Shown here one piece after another: positions 25,974 through 34,718 of a DNA stretch of 34,718 bases. Made by a program: the position numbers and the translations under genes. This DNA comes from Desulfobacterales bacterium (lineage in GTDB: Bacteria > Desulfobacterota > Syntrophobacteria > B119-G9), in NCBI GenBank assembly GCA_026983715.1, contig JALSTM010000234.1, positions 1 through 34,718 of the forward strand. The letters run 5' to 3'. A model generated the notes under the pieces. That model was given only the letters and a program-made list of their open reading frames with translations, was not told the origin of the DNA and made no database searches. Positions within the stretch are counted from its first letter, which is position 1. Each line of letters begins with the position of its first letter.

Positions 25974-27095
25974 TCACCTAGGCCCTTCTTCTACCCATTT
26001 TTTTAGCTCGGGAATAACATCCCTTTCCCACGTTATTCCAAGCCGTATAGTCAAAAAGTGGTGATAAAGGAGGTCTATATATTTTAGAGCCTCCTCTATG
26101 AGATACATCTTCTCGAAGAACCGTCCCTCGGGATCGTCGTCGTGAAGCGAGGATGCAACTTTGGGGGTTTTTAGACCCTTAACTGCCCATAGCCTTGTAT
26201 CAAGAGTAAAAGAATACTTGTTTTCTCCGACGTTAATTTGATACTCCGCTTCCTTAATTTTCTTCCCTTCTCTCAATGCAGTCCTTGCTTCACTATGTGC
26301 CGCATCGGGCCCTGTGCAGCTCACTTTTTGTTTCTTCCCCTCTGTAACTTGTTCCAGGATAATCTTGTTACCCACGAAAAGCTCAAAATTGGTATCTTTT
26401 CCCATTGTTACGTTCCCCTCATGGGCATCGCTATAAAACCACAGCCAGATCAGGAATTCGGAGCCGAGAAAAATATCCTTGTTCAATTCTCGACTTTTAG
26501 ATGCAATGAGCCTTGAAAGGTGGTCCTTTTCCTGTTGGCCAAGTTGCTTGTTTTGGAGAGCAGATGTCAGTGCATCCAGCGGCTGTGGATATAGTTTAAA
26601 ATGTTCTTCAAAATGCTCTAGGAAAAGGTCTATTATTTTTTCCTGCGTTGAGCCGAATAGAAGGTACTTTGAAACAGGACTCCAGACCACTTCAAAGGCT
26701 CTTGGGCTAGGAAGAATCTGGCTCAGCAGTTTCAATTCAACGGCATCTTTAATGTCTCGCCAGTCGCTTGTGTGAGGGCGTCTTCCTTCGTGTTTCTTAC
26801 GGTATTCCACCTCTGCCTCGTGCAGAAACTGCTTGAATAGAGTCGTCGGAATTTTTCTCTCATCAACCCTGAAATTAAAGGTAACATATTCTCCCTTTTC
26901 GTAGTTTGCATAAGGGAACGAAGTATCAAACATGTTTTCGATGGATGCAAAACCTGTTGCTTGTTTCTGAAGGGGTTCAGGATCCTTAAACGCACCTTTC
27001 TTGAATACTTCTGCAAGGAATGACGCAAGATCGGATTCCACGGGACTTTCAACGCTGAATCGTACAAAAGTTGACGTGGAAGAGAAAATAGGCAT
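25974..27095 (-). CDS. RdgC-like recombination-associated protein
   Basis: LGSEFLIWLWFYSD, SCTGPDAAHSEARTALREGKKIKEAEYQINVGENKYSFTLD, GLKTPKV, FLTIRLGITWE resemble the RdgC family order of motifs. Confidence 0.6.
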   Translation of the reverse strand: MPIFSSTSTFVRFSVESPVESDLASFLAEVFKKGAFKDPEPLQKQATGFASIENMFDTSFPYANYEKGEYVTFNFRVDERKIPTTLFKQFLHEAEVEYRKKHEGRRPHTSDWRDIKDAVELKLLSQILPSPRAFEVVWSPVSKYLLFGSTQEKIIDLFLEHFEEHFKLYPQPLDALTSALQNKQLGQQEKDHLSRLIASKSRELNKDIFLGSEFLIWLWFYSDAHEGNVTMGKDTNFELFVGNKIILEQVTEGKKQKVSCTGPDAAHSEARTALREGKKIKEAEYQINVGENKYSFTLDTRLWAVKGLKTPKVASSLHDDDPEGRFFEKMYLIEEALKYIDLLYHHFLTIRLGITWERDVIPELKKWVEEGPR

Positions 27096-27263
27096 CTTAT
27101 TTCACTTTCTTTGTCAAATGCTCAATTTGCCAATACGGTGGTCCTGCGGAACTTCCATATCTCCACTGGCCTCTTGTTTCTATGGTTCTTTTCTAAAACA
27201 GAAGTCCGTCAAGACATCCCGATGGTTCGGACCACCAATAATTCGATGTTAACCTTACTAGCA

Positions 27264-27428
27264 TTATTCTTGTGGCTGTTCCTGTTCCGGTTTTACCTCA
27301 CTCTGGGACGGAGCCGGATTTTCAGAAGGTGGTAACAGCCCCTTAGCTCGTAACTTGAGCCGTTTTCTACGTCTTCTTCTCCTTCGTTCCAGTTCTCTTC
27401 TTCTTTCAATCTTCTTGTGTCTTGCCAT
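27264..27428 (-). CDS. Small Arg-rich protein (54 aa)
   Basis: MARHKKIERRRELERRRRRRRKRLKLRAKGLLPPSENPAPSQSEVKPEQEQPQE; GGAGGAG SD upstream; below the track length cut-off. Confidence 0.6.
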   Translation of the reverse strand: MARHKKIERRRELERRRRRRRKRLKLRAKGLLPPSENPAPSQSEVKPEQEQPQE

Positions 27429-27748
27429 AGTCTGTTTCTCCTCCTAACGGCACTCTTCCAATTTCATTTGGTTCACCAGTCAAAAATCCGCTTTCTTTTT
27501 TTCTTGTTGAACAAGGCAATTTATCGAAAGAGAAGTTTGGAGTCAATGATTATGTGATTTAGATCCATATTTCTATGGAGAGCTACCTGGTAAGGAGAGT
27601 TTCTGCTCGTGAATCATATCTCTAAGGGTTTTTTAGTGTTGCGTTCTGTTGGCGAAAATATTAGATTAACTCAGGATGAAGAAGGTATTAAAAGTGAGAT
27701 TAATGCCCTGCCGGAGCACTGTCCAATTTTTACGTAGAGGAGATAACC

Positions 27749-28369
27749 ATGGCTGTAATTACGATTAGTAAGGAATTTGCCACGGATAGTCAGGAAGTTG
27801 CAGCTAAATTGGCGGCAAAATTGGGTTATGAGTATATTGGGAAGAGGTTGGTATCGGAAATTGCAAAGCAGCTTAACATTTCGGAAGCAGAAGCTGAAAC
27901 CTTCCGAAAAACTCACCAGAGCCGCATGCTCAGGTTCCTTGACCGCTATACATGTTCTGTGGTTCAAAGGGTCGTGGGGCGAGAGTACAGTTGCCTCGAT
28001 GATAAGAAGTATTTTGAAGTTACCAAGAAACTTGTTGAGAATTTATACGAGGCTGACAATGTTATAATTCTTGGCTGGGGCGGACAGTGCATACTTCGGG
28101 GAAAGCCAAGGGCTTTCCATGTGCGCTTGATTAGAGATCTTGACTCAAAAATTAAGAAGGTGATGCAACGCTTCAAAGTTGATGAGAAAAAGGCGAAGGA
28201 AATTATTGAAAGAGAAGAGAAGGACTCGAGGGAATACATAAAACACTTTTTCAAGGCCAACTGGAATGACCCTAATCTTTATGATCTGGTCGTTGACATG
28301 ACTAAGAACACCCCCGATCAAGCAGTTCAACTAATAATCGAGGGATTGCGAAAGAAGGTAGGTATCTAG
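27749..28369 (+). CDS. Cytidylate kinase-like family protein
   Basis: MAVITISKEFATDSQEVAAKLAAKLGYEYIGKRLVSEIAKQLN...GWGGQCILRGKPRAFHVRLIRDLDSKIKKV. Confidence 0.8.
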   Translation: MAVITISKEFATDSQEVAAKLAAKLGYEYIGKRLVSEIAKQLNISEAEAETFRKTHQSRMLRFLDRYTCSVVQRVVGREYSCLDDKKYFEVTKKLVENLYEADNVIILGWGGQCILRGKPRAFHVRLIRDLDSKIKKVMQRFKVDEKKAKEIIEREEKDSREYIKHFFKANWNDPNLYDLVVDMTKNTPDQAVQLIIEGLRKKVGI

Positions 28370-28384
28370 AACACTGAAACCGCA

Positions 28385-29284
28385 CTAGCTGTGATCATCA
28401 ACCTTGATTCGGCTACTCACGCAGGCCCTGCATGAGCCAGATTTAAGCCTTGCTGCATCCGAGAGCGAAAATACTCCGACGATTTTCTGATGGGTATCCC
28501 TGTGTACAAACAATCTATGTACCTCGGAGAAAATCATTTTCCTGATTGCTTCTTCCAGTAGATCTTCTTCGTCACAGGACTTAACTGGGCTGGACATGAT
28601 AAGCTTAGCAGGAATATCAGCCGAAATTCCGTGCTTGTAGGCAAGAATAAGGTCGGTTTTTGAGACTACACCAGCGGGATACGAATTTTGATCTTTTATC
28701 AGAACCGCTCCGAAACGATACACAGACAATCCTTCCATGATCTGCATAAGAGTTTCATTATCTCTGAAGCTTTTAACGTTTGTTGTCATAACATCCTTTA
28801 CCCTGTATTGGATCTGCCTTTTTGTTTCGGCAGGTTTTTTCCTTGAAAAATGACTGTATTCGCAACCATGGCAGTACCTATAAAGTAGACCCACAATATC
28901 AGGATAGGCTAGTATACCGACAGCTTCCCCATCTTCCCTTTCTCTAACGTACAGGCGATAAATGCCCCTCGATTTCATTCTGTCAAGTGCAACTTCCAGG
29001 GATTCGTCAGGCTTGCAAAAAAGTGGTGGGGAACTCATGATACCCTCTACGGGGGATTCCAGTGGTAGCCCCGCGTAGTATGCTCCCATTACATCTGTTT
29101 TAGAGACAACCCCCACAGGTTTGTTATCGCGAGAAGTGGTGAGAAGAGCGTTCACTTTGTACTTGATGAAAAGATTAATTGTTTTGGCAATATTTTCCTC
29201 CTTTGGGATCCATATCACCTGTCTTCGCATTGCTTCCTTTACCGACAGATGCGAGAGGATGGTTTTTTTTGTTAGTGTAGCCAC
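28385..29284 (-). CDS. Protein with four CBS domains
   Basis: Repeated V(K)xxM...D(x)...GVVSKTD/GILAYPD/GVVSKTD/GVFSLSD modules. Confidence 0.88.
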   Translation of the reverse strand: MATLTKKTILSHLSVKEAMRRQVIWIPKEENIAKTINLFIKYKVNALLTTSRDNKPVGVVSKTDVMGAYYAGLPLESPVEGIMSSPPLFCKPDESLEVALDRMKSRGIYRLYVREREDGEAVGILAYPDIVGLLYRYCHGCEYSHFSRKKPAETKRQIQYRVKDVMTTNVKSFRDNETLMQIMEGLSVYRFGAVLIKDQNSYPAGVVSKTDLILAYKHGISADIPAKLIMSSPVKSCDEEDLLEEAIRKMIFSEVHRLFVHRDTHQKIVGVFSLSDAARLKSGSCRACVSSRIKVDDHS

Positions 29285-29301
29285 GGTTGGGAAACCTCTT
29301 T

Positions 29302-29781
29302 CTACATGAGCTTCTCAACGAGATGGTAAAAAAGGTTTGAAATGTAAATGATGCCGAGAATATCTTCACCTTCTACAACCGGTATCCTTCTTATGTGCTT
29401 TTTGATCATGATGTCCAGAATCATCATAAGGTGTGTATCAGGTGAAACGGTGATCACATCCGTTGTCATTATGTCTCCTACAAAAATTGATTTTGCCCGG
29501 TCGCAAGCATGTTCTACCAGCCCTTCGATATCTATGTCTTCCATCATCCCCCAGATGTGGATGTGCTTTGGGCGAATGAAAAGGAGTATATCGTACATTG
29601 AGAGCATTCCGACCAGTTTATTGTTTTTGTCAGTCACCATCATACCAAAGACTTTTTGCTTTTCTTCTTCTGTGGCTTTCCTGAAAAGTTTAACCGCCTC
29701 GGCGATGGTATTTTCCGGAGAAAGGGTGTGAAAACTTGTCGTCATTACGTCTCTTGCAGAGTTTTTCATTCGAACCCCCAT
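29302..29781 (-). CDS. CBS domain pair protein
   Basis: SARDVMTTSFHTLSPENTIAEAVKLF...LVGMLSMYD...VGDIMTTDVITVSPDTHLMMILDIMIKKHIRRIPVVEGEDILGIIYISNL. Confidence 0.88.
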   Translation of the reverse strand: MGVRMKNSARDVMTTSFHTLSPENTIAEAVKLFRKATEEEKQKVFGMMVTDKNNKLVGMLSMYDILLFIRPKHIHIWGMMEDIDIEGLVEHACDRAKSIFVGDIMTTDVITVSPDTHLMMILDIMIKKHIRRIPVVEGEDILGIIYISNLFYHLVEKLM

Positions 29782-30046
29782 TCTGCATGTGCGTCACAAC
29801 GATGCGCGGAAACAACTCTTACTTTACCCAATGTTTGCCGTGAATGTGGCATGAGCGTTTTCGCCAATTGGAACTACGTTGTTGTCGAAAAAGGTACCTA
29901 TCTTTGTGTGGCTGATTCTCTTTCACTAACATTAACAGGTGTCTTTATCAATAGTTCTATGCATTAATTGACACTAACGGGGTGAAATGTTAGTAAGTTA
30001 CTGCTAAAATTCTGGTGAACCAGGCGTATATCATTGGTAAAAAACT

Positions 30047-30514
30047 ATGGAAAAGTGGAAAAAATGGCTCTGGATAATTGCAATAATATACTGGTTGATG
30101 CCGTTTGACCTCTTTTCTGATTTTCATCTCGGGATCGGATGGATTGATGATCTCTTAATCGGCCTTGCCTGTTACTATCTCTGGCAGCATATAAAAGCGA
30201 GGAGCCAATACGAAAAAGAATACTCCTATTACCAAAACCAAGGTGAGTATTCCTCGTCGTGGGAAACAGGGGGTGGTTTTAATCAAGGTGCCTCCAACGA
30301 AAGTAATCGGGCACAAAAAGACCCTTATGAAATACTTGGAGTGGACCGTGGCGCAACAATCGAGGAGATAAAAAGGGCGTATCATCGTAAAGCGGCAAAG
30401 TATCATCCTGATAAGGTTTCTCATCTTGGTGAAGAATTCCGAGAACTTGCCGAGGAGAAGTTCAAGGAGATAAACTGGGCCTTTGAGACGTTGAAATCGG
30501 GAAGGGAAGTGTAG
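30047..30514 (+). CDS. Membrane-anchored DnaJ-domain protein
   Basis: N-terminal hydrophobic segment ([19 protein letters not shown]...[14 protein letters not shown]) and C-terminal J domain [33 protein letters not shown]. Confidence 0.88.
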   Translation: MEKWKKWLWIIAIIYWLMPFDLFSDFHLGIGWIDDLLIGLACYYLWQHIKARSQYEKEYSYYQNQGEYSSSWETGGGFNQGASNESNRAQKDPYEILGVDRGATIEEIKRAYHRKAAKYHPDKVSHLGEEFRELAEEKFKEINWAFETLKSGREV

Positions 30515-30565
30515 CCCTTGTCGTGTTGGCCCAAAAATTCGGATAAATTTAACGTAGGTGTTTAA

Positions 30566-31153
30566 ATGGGCATAAGAAACTATTCTTACAAATTGATCAA
30601 TATCGAATGCTTACCCACGTCGGTTCACTTTAACCTTATCATGAATTTTGAGGATGACATATCGGAACTCCTTCCTTACATAGCAGCACGGCTACCGGGA
30701 TGTACCTATATCCATGGGACGAATGTTATCAATTACCCGGAGAAGTACCATATAATTGCTATTAAACCAAAGGAAATAACCATAACCAGGATAAAAGACA
30801 GCAGAGAGGCGAAAGAAATCTGCGAACACTGGAAGAACTTTATCAACGAAACAGAAAAAATGCGTGGTTCTATCTCCCCGGTTTACGAAAAAAAGCTTGA
30901 GATTGGTCCTCTGGACGTGTTTAAAGCGTTACCCGGTACAAATTGCGGAGAGTGCGGTTTACCTACGTGCTTGGCCTTTGCCGCAGCAGTAGTGAAGAGA
31001 GAAGCGGATATTAGCGAATGCGAGCCGTTTTTCAAGGAAGTCGACCCGGAGCTACGGCAAGGGCTTATGGAAAGGTTAGAACAGGCTGGCCTCGTGGAAC
31101 GTGGAATAGCCAGAAACGAGAGGGAATTAAATGAAAGATCGAAGTCCGGATGA
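30566..31153 (+). CDS. 4Fe-4S cluster domain protein
   Basis: LDVFKALPGTNCGECGLPTCLAFAAAVVKREADISECEPF, as in CODH/ACS gamma-type Fe-S domains. Confidence 0.8.
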   Translation: MGIRNYSYKLINIECLPTSVHFNLIMNFEDDISELLPYIAARLPGCTYIHGTNVINYPEKYHIIAIKPKEITITRIKDSREAKEICEHWKNFINETEKMRGSISPVYEKKLEIGPLDVFKALPGTNCGECGLPTCLAFAAAVVKREADISECEPFFKEVDPELRQGLMERLEQAGLVERGIARNERELNERSKSG

Positions 31154-31988
31154 GTTCGTAAGCGTTCATACTCTTGCGAACCAGTTTGAAGCGGATTTAC
31201 TGAAGGGTGCGTTGGAAAATGAAGGCATCCCTGTTATCGTGAGATCCTTTCATGATACTGCATATGACGGTATTTACATACCCCAGAAAGGCTGGGGACG
31301 GCTACTTGTGCCGGAAGTACATCGAGAAAAATCCGAATCTCTCATCTGCCAGATACTTGAAGATATTGAAAAGGGCGGGAGCAGGTACGAGAATCCTCGG
31401 AATATAGATCCGGTGCTCTGGGAAAATTTATTGGTTCAAGTTCCGGAAGATGTGGTCAAAAGGGCGAGGGTAAAGTACGATGATCGGGGTGGCGTTTATA
31501 AAATACCTTTTTTAAATGAAACCCTGATTTGCAATCCCCGTGACCGTCTCATCTTTCCTGAAAATCCAAGGAGTAGGATCACCAGCGATTTTCAACTGTA
31601 CCTCGTGGTATTAACCTACCTTCTTGAAGCGAAGGATGTTGAACTGTCAAACGTCTATGTCAACGAAAAGGGGATAAAAGGGGGCGAATTTTTCTTTAAG
31701 GGCCCACACAAATTATCCACGGGAAAACTTGAAAGCAGGTACAGGAAAGATGAAAAGGGGTTCTTTCGCGCTGGCGAAAAGCTAGGGGGCGAAAAAGTGG
31801 CTCTAGGGGATGCAGCCTTTAAAGTTTGGCCCTTCCCCAGAATTCCCCTCATTTACATACTGTGGATGGAGGACGATGAATTTCCTGCAAGTGTATCGGT
31901 TAACTTTGATTCCACTATCGAGCAACACCTGCCCCTTGATGTTATATGGGGATTAGTAAATGTGGTGAGCGGGTTATTGCTGAAATGA
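31131..31988 (+). CDS. DUF2007-like N-terminus plus DUF3786-like domain protein
   Basis: VSVHTLANQFEADLLKGALENEGIPVIVRSF (DUF2007-like); C-terminal KVWPFPRIPLIYILWMEDDEFPASVSVNFDSTIEQHLPLDVIWGL (DUF3786-like); overlaps the Fe-S gene by 23 nt. Confidence 0.65.
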   Translation: MKDRSPDEFVSVHTLANQFEADLLKGALENEGIPVIVRSFHDTAYDGIYIPQKGWGRLLVPEVHREKSESLICQILEDIEKGGSRYENPRNIDPVLWENLLVQVPEDVVKRARVKYDDRGGVYKIPFLNETLICNPRDRLIFPENPRSRITSDFQLYLVVLTYLLEAKDVELSNVYVNEKGIKGGEFFFKGPHKLSTGKLESRYRKDEKGFFRAGEKLGGEKVALGDAAFKVWPFPRIPLIYILWMEDDEFPASVSVNFDSTIEQHLPLDVIWGLVNVVSGLLLK

Positions 31989-33880
31989 AGTATCTAACAA
32001 AATGGAGAGTATCCTACCGGGCTAAGGTTATTTCCGCCCCCGAGGCTTTCAATATCTACCTCGCAAACGGCGACCGGGTTTTTGTTGGTACCGGGTGTGG
32101 AGAACCACAGCATTTGTTGTCTGAACTTAAGAAAGTCTTGCCGTGTTACCACGACCTTGAATTTGTTCAAGGACTCTCTCTTGGAATCAATCCGGTAGCC
32201 GAAGAATGTTATGAAGGGCGTTGCCGATTAAGGAGTTTTTTTGTTTCAGGGAAGGCCAGGGAAGCGATAAGAGAAGGCCGTGCCGATTATGCCCCTGTAT
32301 ATCTGTCAAGGGTTCCCGACCTGTTCAAAAAAGGCCTGGTGCCCATAGATCTGGCAATGATACAGGTCAGCCCCCCTGATGAACATGGCTTTTGCTCACT
32401 AGGTGTATCAGTTGACATTGTTAAATCTGCGATGAAAAGCGCCAGGACGGTTATAGCCCAGGTAAATAGGTTCATGCCAAGGGTGCTGGGAGATACTTTT
32501 ATCCACTTTAGTGAGATTGACGCATTCGTGGAACATGACGAACCTCTCGTTGAGATGGTTTTTCCAACTCAAAGCGCGGTGGCTGAACGCATAGCAGGGT
32601 ACGTATCTAAGCTCGTAGATGACGGATCAACAATTCAAGTCGGCATTGGTAATCTTCTAAACAGCGTTCTGGTTAAATTGAAGAATAAGAAGGATCTTGG
32701 TGTACACTCGGAATTTCTGAGCGATGCACATTTACAGCTCGTCCGGGAAGGCGTTATAACGGGTAAGAAAAAATCGATTCATCGCGGAAAGATGATTGCA
32801 AGTTTCTGCATGGGAACCAAGGAACTTTACAATTTCGTAGATAATAATCCTACGGTCGAGTTCTATCCGACTGAGTATGTAAATAACAGTTCAGTTATAG
32901 CACGCAACGATAAAATGGTAGCAATGAATTCTGCCATAGAAGTAGATTTAACAGGGCAGGTTTGCGCTGACTCCCTAGGACACAAGATTTACAGCGGCAT
33001 TGGCGGATACGTTGACTTCATGATGGGGGCATCCCGATCCAAAGGGGGACGGTCAATTATCGTTTTGCCTTCCACTACCCCTGATGGGAAAAAATCCAGA
33101 ATTGTAAGCCACCTGATGAAGGGCGCAGGTGTGGTTACTCCTCGCAGCAACATTGAATTTGTCGTAACTGAATTCGGCATAGCACACTTATTCGGGAAAA
33201 CCATCCGAGAAAGGGCTCTCGCGTTGATCAACATCGCGCACCCCAGGTTCCGGGAAGACCTTTTGCGGGCAGCAAAACAGGTGCGTTACGTGTATGAAGA
33301 CCAAATTCTGCCTCCTATCTACGAACCCCTTTACCCGGGACAATGGGAAACTTACCAGATTTTTCCACCTGATAACCAGAAGGTTTTCTTTCGTCCCATA
33401 AGGCCTACAGACGAAAGGGCACTCCAGGAGTTCTTTTACTCGCTTCCGGATGAAGATATCTACTACCGGTTCCTGTCAGCCATGAAAGTTTTCCCTCACA
33501 GAAACATTCAGGCAATGGTTAACATCGATTATGAACACGAAATGGCAATAGTTGGGGTTATAGGTGATATTGGTGAGGAGAAGATCATAGCACTTGGGCG
33601 GTACATTTTAGACCAAAATACCAACATGGCCGAGGTTGATTTCGCAGTAAGAGCCGAATGGCAGGGAAAAGGTATCGGTACATTCTTGTTGCACTACCTC
33701 TGCGAGATTGCGAAAAGTAAGGGAATTTCCGGATTTTGTGCTTACGTACTGGCTTCCAACAGGGGCATGTTAAAGATTTTCCACAAGGTTGGTTACGTTG
33801 TTCATACTCATCTGGAAGGCGGAGTTTATGAAATCTATTTTAGGTTTGACGAACCTGCGGATCAGTGTATTACAGAATGA
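31985..33880 (+). CDS. Second acetyl-CoA hydrolase/transferase-GNAT fusion
   Basis: Paralogous to 1897..3813 along its full length (GTGCGEPQ, IQVSPPDEHGFCSLGVSVDIVKSA, VEFYPTEYVNNSSVIARNDKMV, C-terminal GNAT). ATG 31985 is a more likely start than 31946, which is inside the upstream gene. Confidence 0.88.
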   Translation: MKYLTKWRVSYRAKVISAPEAFNIYLANGDRVFVGTGCGEPQHLLSELKKVLPCYHDLEFVQGLSLGINPVAEECYEGRCRLRSFFVSGKAREAIREGRADYAPVYLSRVPDLFKKGLVPIDLAMIQVSPPDEHGFCSLGVSVDIVKSAMKSARTVIAQVNRFMPRVLGDTFIHFSEIDAFVEHDEPLVEMVFPTQSAVAERIAGYVSKLVDDGSTIQVGIGNLLNSVLVKLKNKKDLGVHSEFLSDAHLQLVREGVITGKKKSIHRGKMIASFCMGTKELYNFVDNNPTVEFYPTEYVNNSSVIARNDKMVAMNSAIEVDLTGQVCADSLGHKIYSGIGGYVDFMMGASRSKGGRSIIVLPSTTPDGKKSRIVSHLMKGAGVVTPRSNIEFVVTEFGIAHLFGKTIRERALALINIAHPRFREDLLRAAKQVRYVYEDQILPPIYEPLYPGQWETYQIFPPDNQKVFFRPIRPTDERALQEFFYSLPDEDIYYRFLSAMKVFPHRNIQAMVNIDYEHEMAIVGVIGDIGEEKIIALGRYILDQNTNMAEVDFAVRAEWQGKGIGTFLLHYLCEIAKSKGISGFCAYVLASNRGMLKIFHKVGYVVHTHLEGGVYEIYFRFDEPADQCITE

Positions 33881-34111
33881 ACCTTGATCGTTTATATGTC
33901 AGCCCATTTTATCTTCGGCTCTAGATAGGTCTTAGCAGAGACTTTTATTGTTCGTTGTGGTTGACCCGAACTGGTCAAACCATGCCGATTGGATTGTTTT
34001 AGTGTGATACAGCTAGAAGGGGAAAGCATTGGAGCACTGCAGTGCTACTGGCAGCTTCTAGGTAGTACAGGGGACGACCGAGGGTTTCCTAACTGTGGCA
34101 AGGAGATGTAA

Positions 34112-34718
34112 ATGCGCAAAGCGATTATTGGGATTTTTTTACTGGTCTTGATAGCTGGTGGAATTTTTGGCTGGATTGTTTTGAAAAAACGTATGAGTAC
34201 GCGTTGCAGCACTGTACCCTTCACCCAGTTGTTGAGGGAAAAACCTATTTTCTACGTGGAATTCTTGGGCATGGGGCAAGTGTGGGATAGGTTCAAAAAA
34301 TCTAATTATTATGGCACACTTAATGGTAATAAGCTGGTGAAAAACCTGGTTGCTTCCGATGGATGGACCCAATTTAAAGAGTCCTTGAGAGAAACAGAAA
34401 AAACTCTTGGCTTTTCAATAAATGAAGAAAACCTGAAATCTCTTTTCGGAAATGATTTTGCCCTGGTGCTCCTGCCACCAGCTCAGGAGGAAAAAGGTGG
34501 GGTTAAAAGCGATAACAGGCAGGATGACAGGAGCAACAATCTTCTGTCTCACAATAATCTAACCCCGGATTTTGTATTATTTTTCAGACTAAATGCCAAA
34601 GCGCAGCTTGGCTCAATGGCCATCAAATTGAATTCATGGCTTAAAAATGATTCTTCATACAGCACTCAAGAATACCGGGGGCATACCCTTTACCTGGTCA
34701 GTAGCGAGTCGTTTATTT
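34112..34718 (+). CDS. Membrane-anchored hypothetical protein, 3' end truncated by the window
   Basis: MRKAIIGIFLLVLIAGGIFGWIVLKKRMSTRCSTVPFTQLLREKPIFYVEFLGMGQVWDRF..., open to window end; SD AAGGAGATG. Confidence 0.75.
   Translation, partial: MRKAIIGIFLLVLIAGGIFGWIVLKKRMSTRCSTVPFTQLLREKPIFYVEFLGMGQVWDRFKKSNYYGTLNGNKLVKNLVASDGWTQFKESLRETEKTLGFSINEENLKSLFGNDFALVLLPPAQEEKGGVKSDNRQDDRSNNLLSHNNLTPDFVLFFRLNAKAQLGSMAIKLNSWLKNDSSYSTQEYRGHTLYLVSSESFI

Noticed and set aside
25657-25977. 106 aa minus-strand ORF across the REP-like palindromes
   Set aside because: Its sequence is generated by the hairpin repeats and has no plausible protein family; likely non-coding.
29656-29967. 103 aa plus-strand ORF with several Cys residues (CRECG)
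   Set aside because: Starts inside the antisense of a CBS gene and lacks an SD; the apparent zinc-ribbon-like Cys residues are probably chance.

Overview
The window is a gene-dense stretch of an anaerobe chromosome. Gene content (HdrCBA-MvhD, CooC, Mo-cofactor genes, 751-aa mitochondrial-type aconitase, acyl-CoA hydrolase/transferase-GNAT fusions) suggests a Desulfobacterota/'Deltaproteobacteria' lineage; this is inference only. From left to right it holds: (1) a decayed IS5/IS1182-like transposase fragment; (2) a minus-strand block with lgt, an acetyl-CoA hydrolase/transferase-GNAT fusion, a PD-(D/E)XK-like protein and an MBL-fold hydrolase; (3) a small His-rich protein and an aldehyde dehydrogenase; (4) mobB-mobA-moeA; (5) an hdrC-hdrB-hdrA-mvhD operon followed by cooC; (6) purH (N-terminal domain only)-purD-purE-yrdC/sua5; (7) a promoter- and terminator-bounded noncoding region likely to be a structured RNA; (8) pyrR; (9) a degenerate archaemetzincin-like membrane protein and aconitase; (10) an intergenic cluster of REP-like hairpins next to an rdgC-like gene; (11) CBS-domain proteins, a DnaJ-domain membrane protein, and an Fe-S/DUF3786-like pair; (12) a second acetyl-CoA hydrolase/transferase-GNAT fusion and a partial ORF. 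The strongest findings are an mvhD gene that reads through two in-frame TGA codons (probable double selenoprotein, missed by the ORF track), its partner HdrA with an embedded GltD-like NAD(P)H module and a second HdrA-like half, and the unidentified RNA locus at about 19.95-20.24 kb, which has mutually exclusive pairings. All family assignments come from reading motifs; no database search was run.
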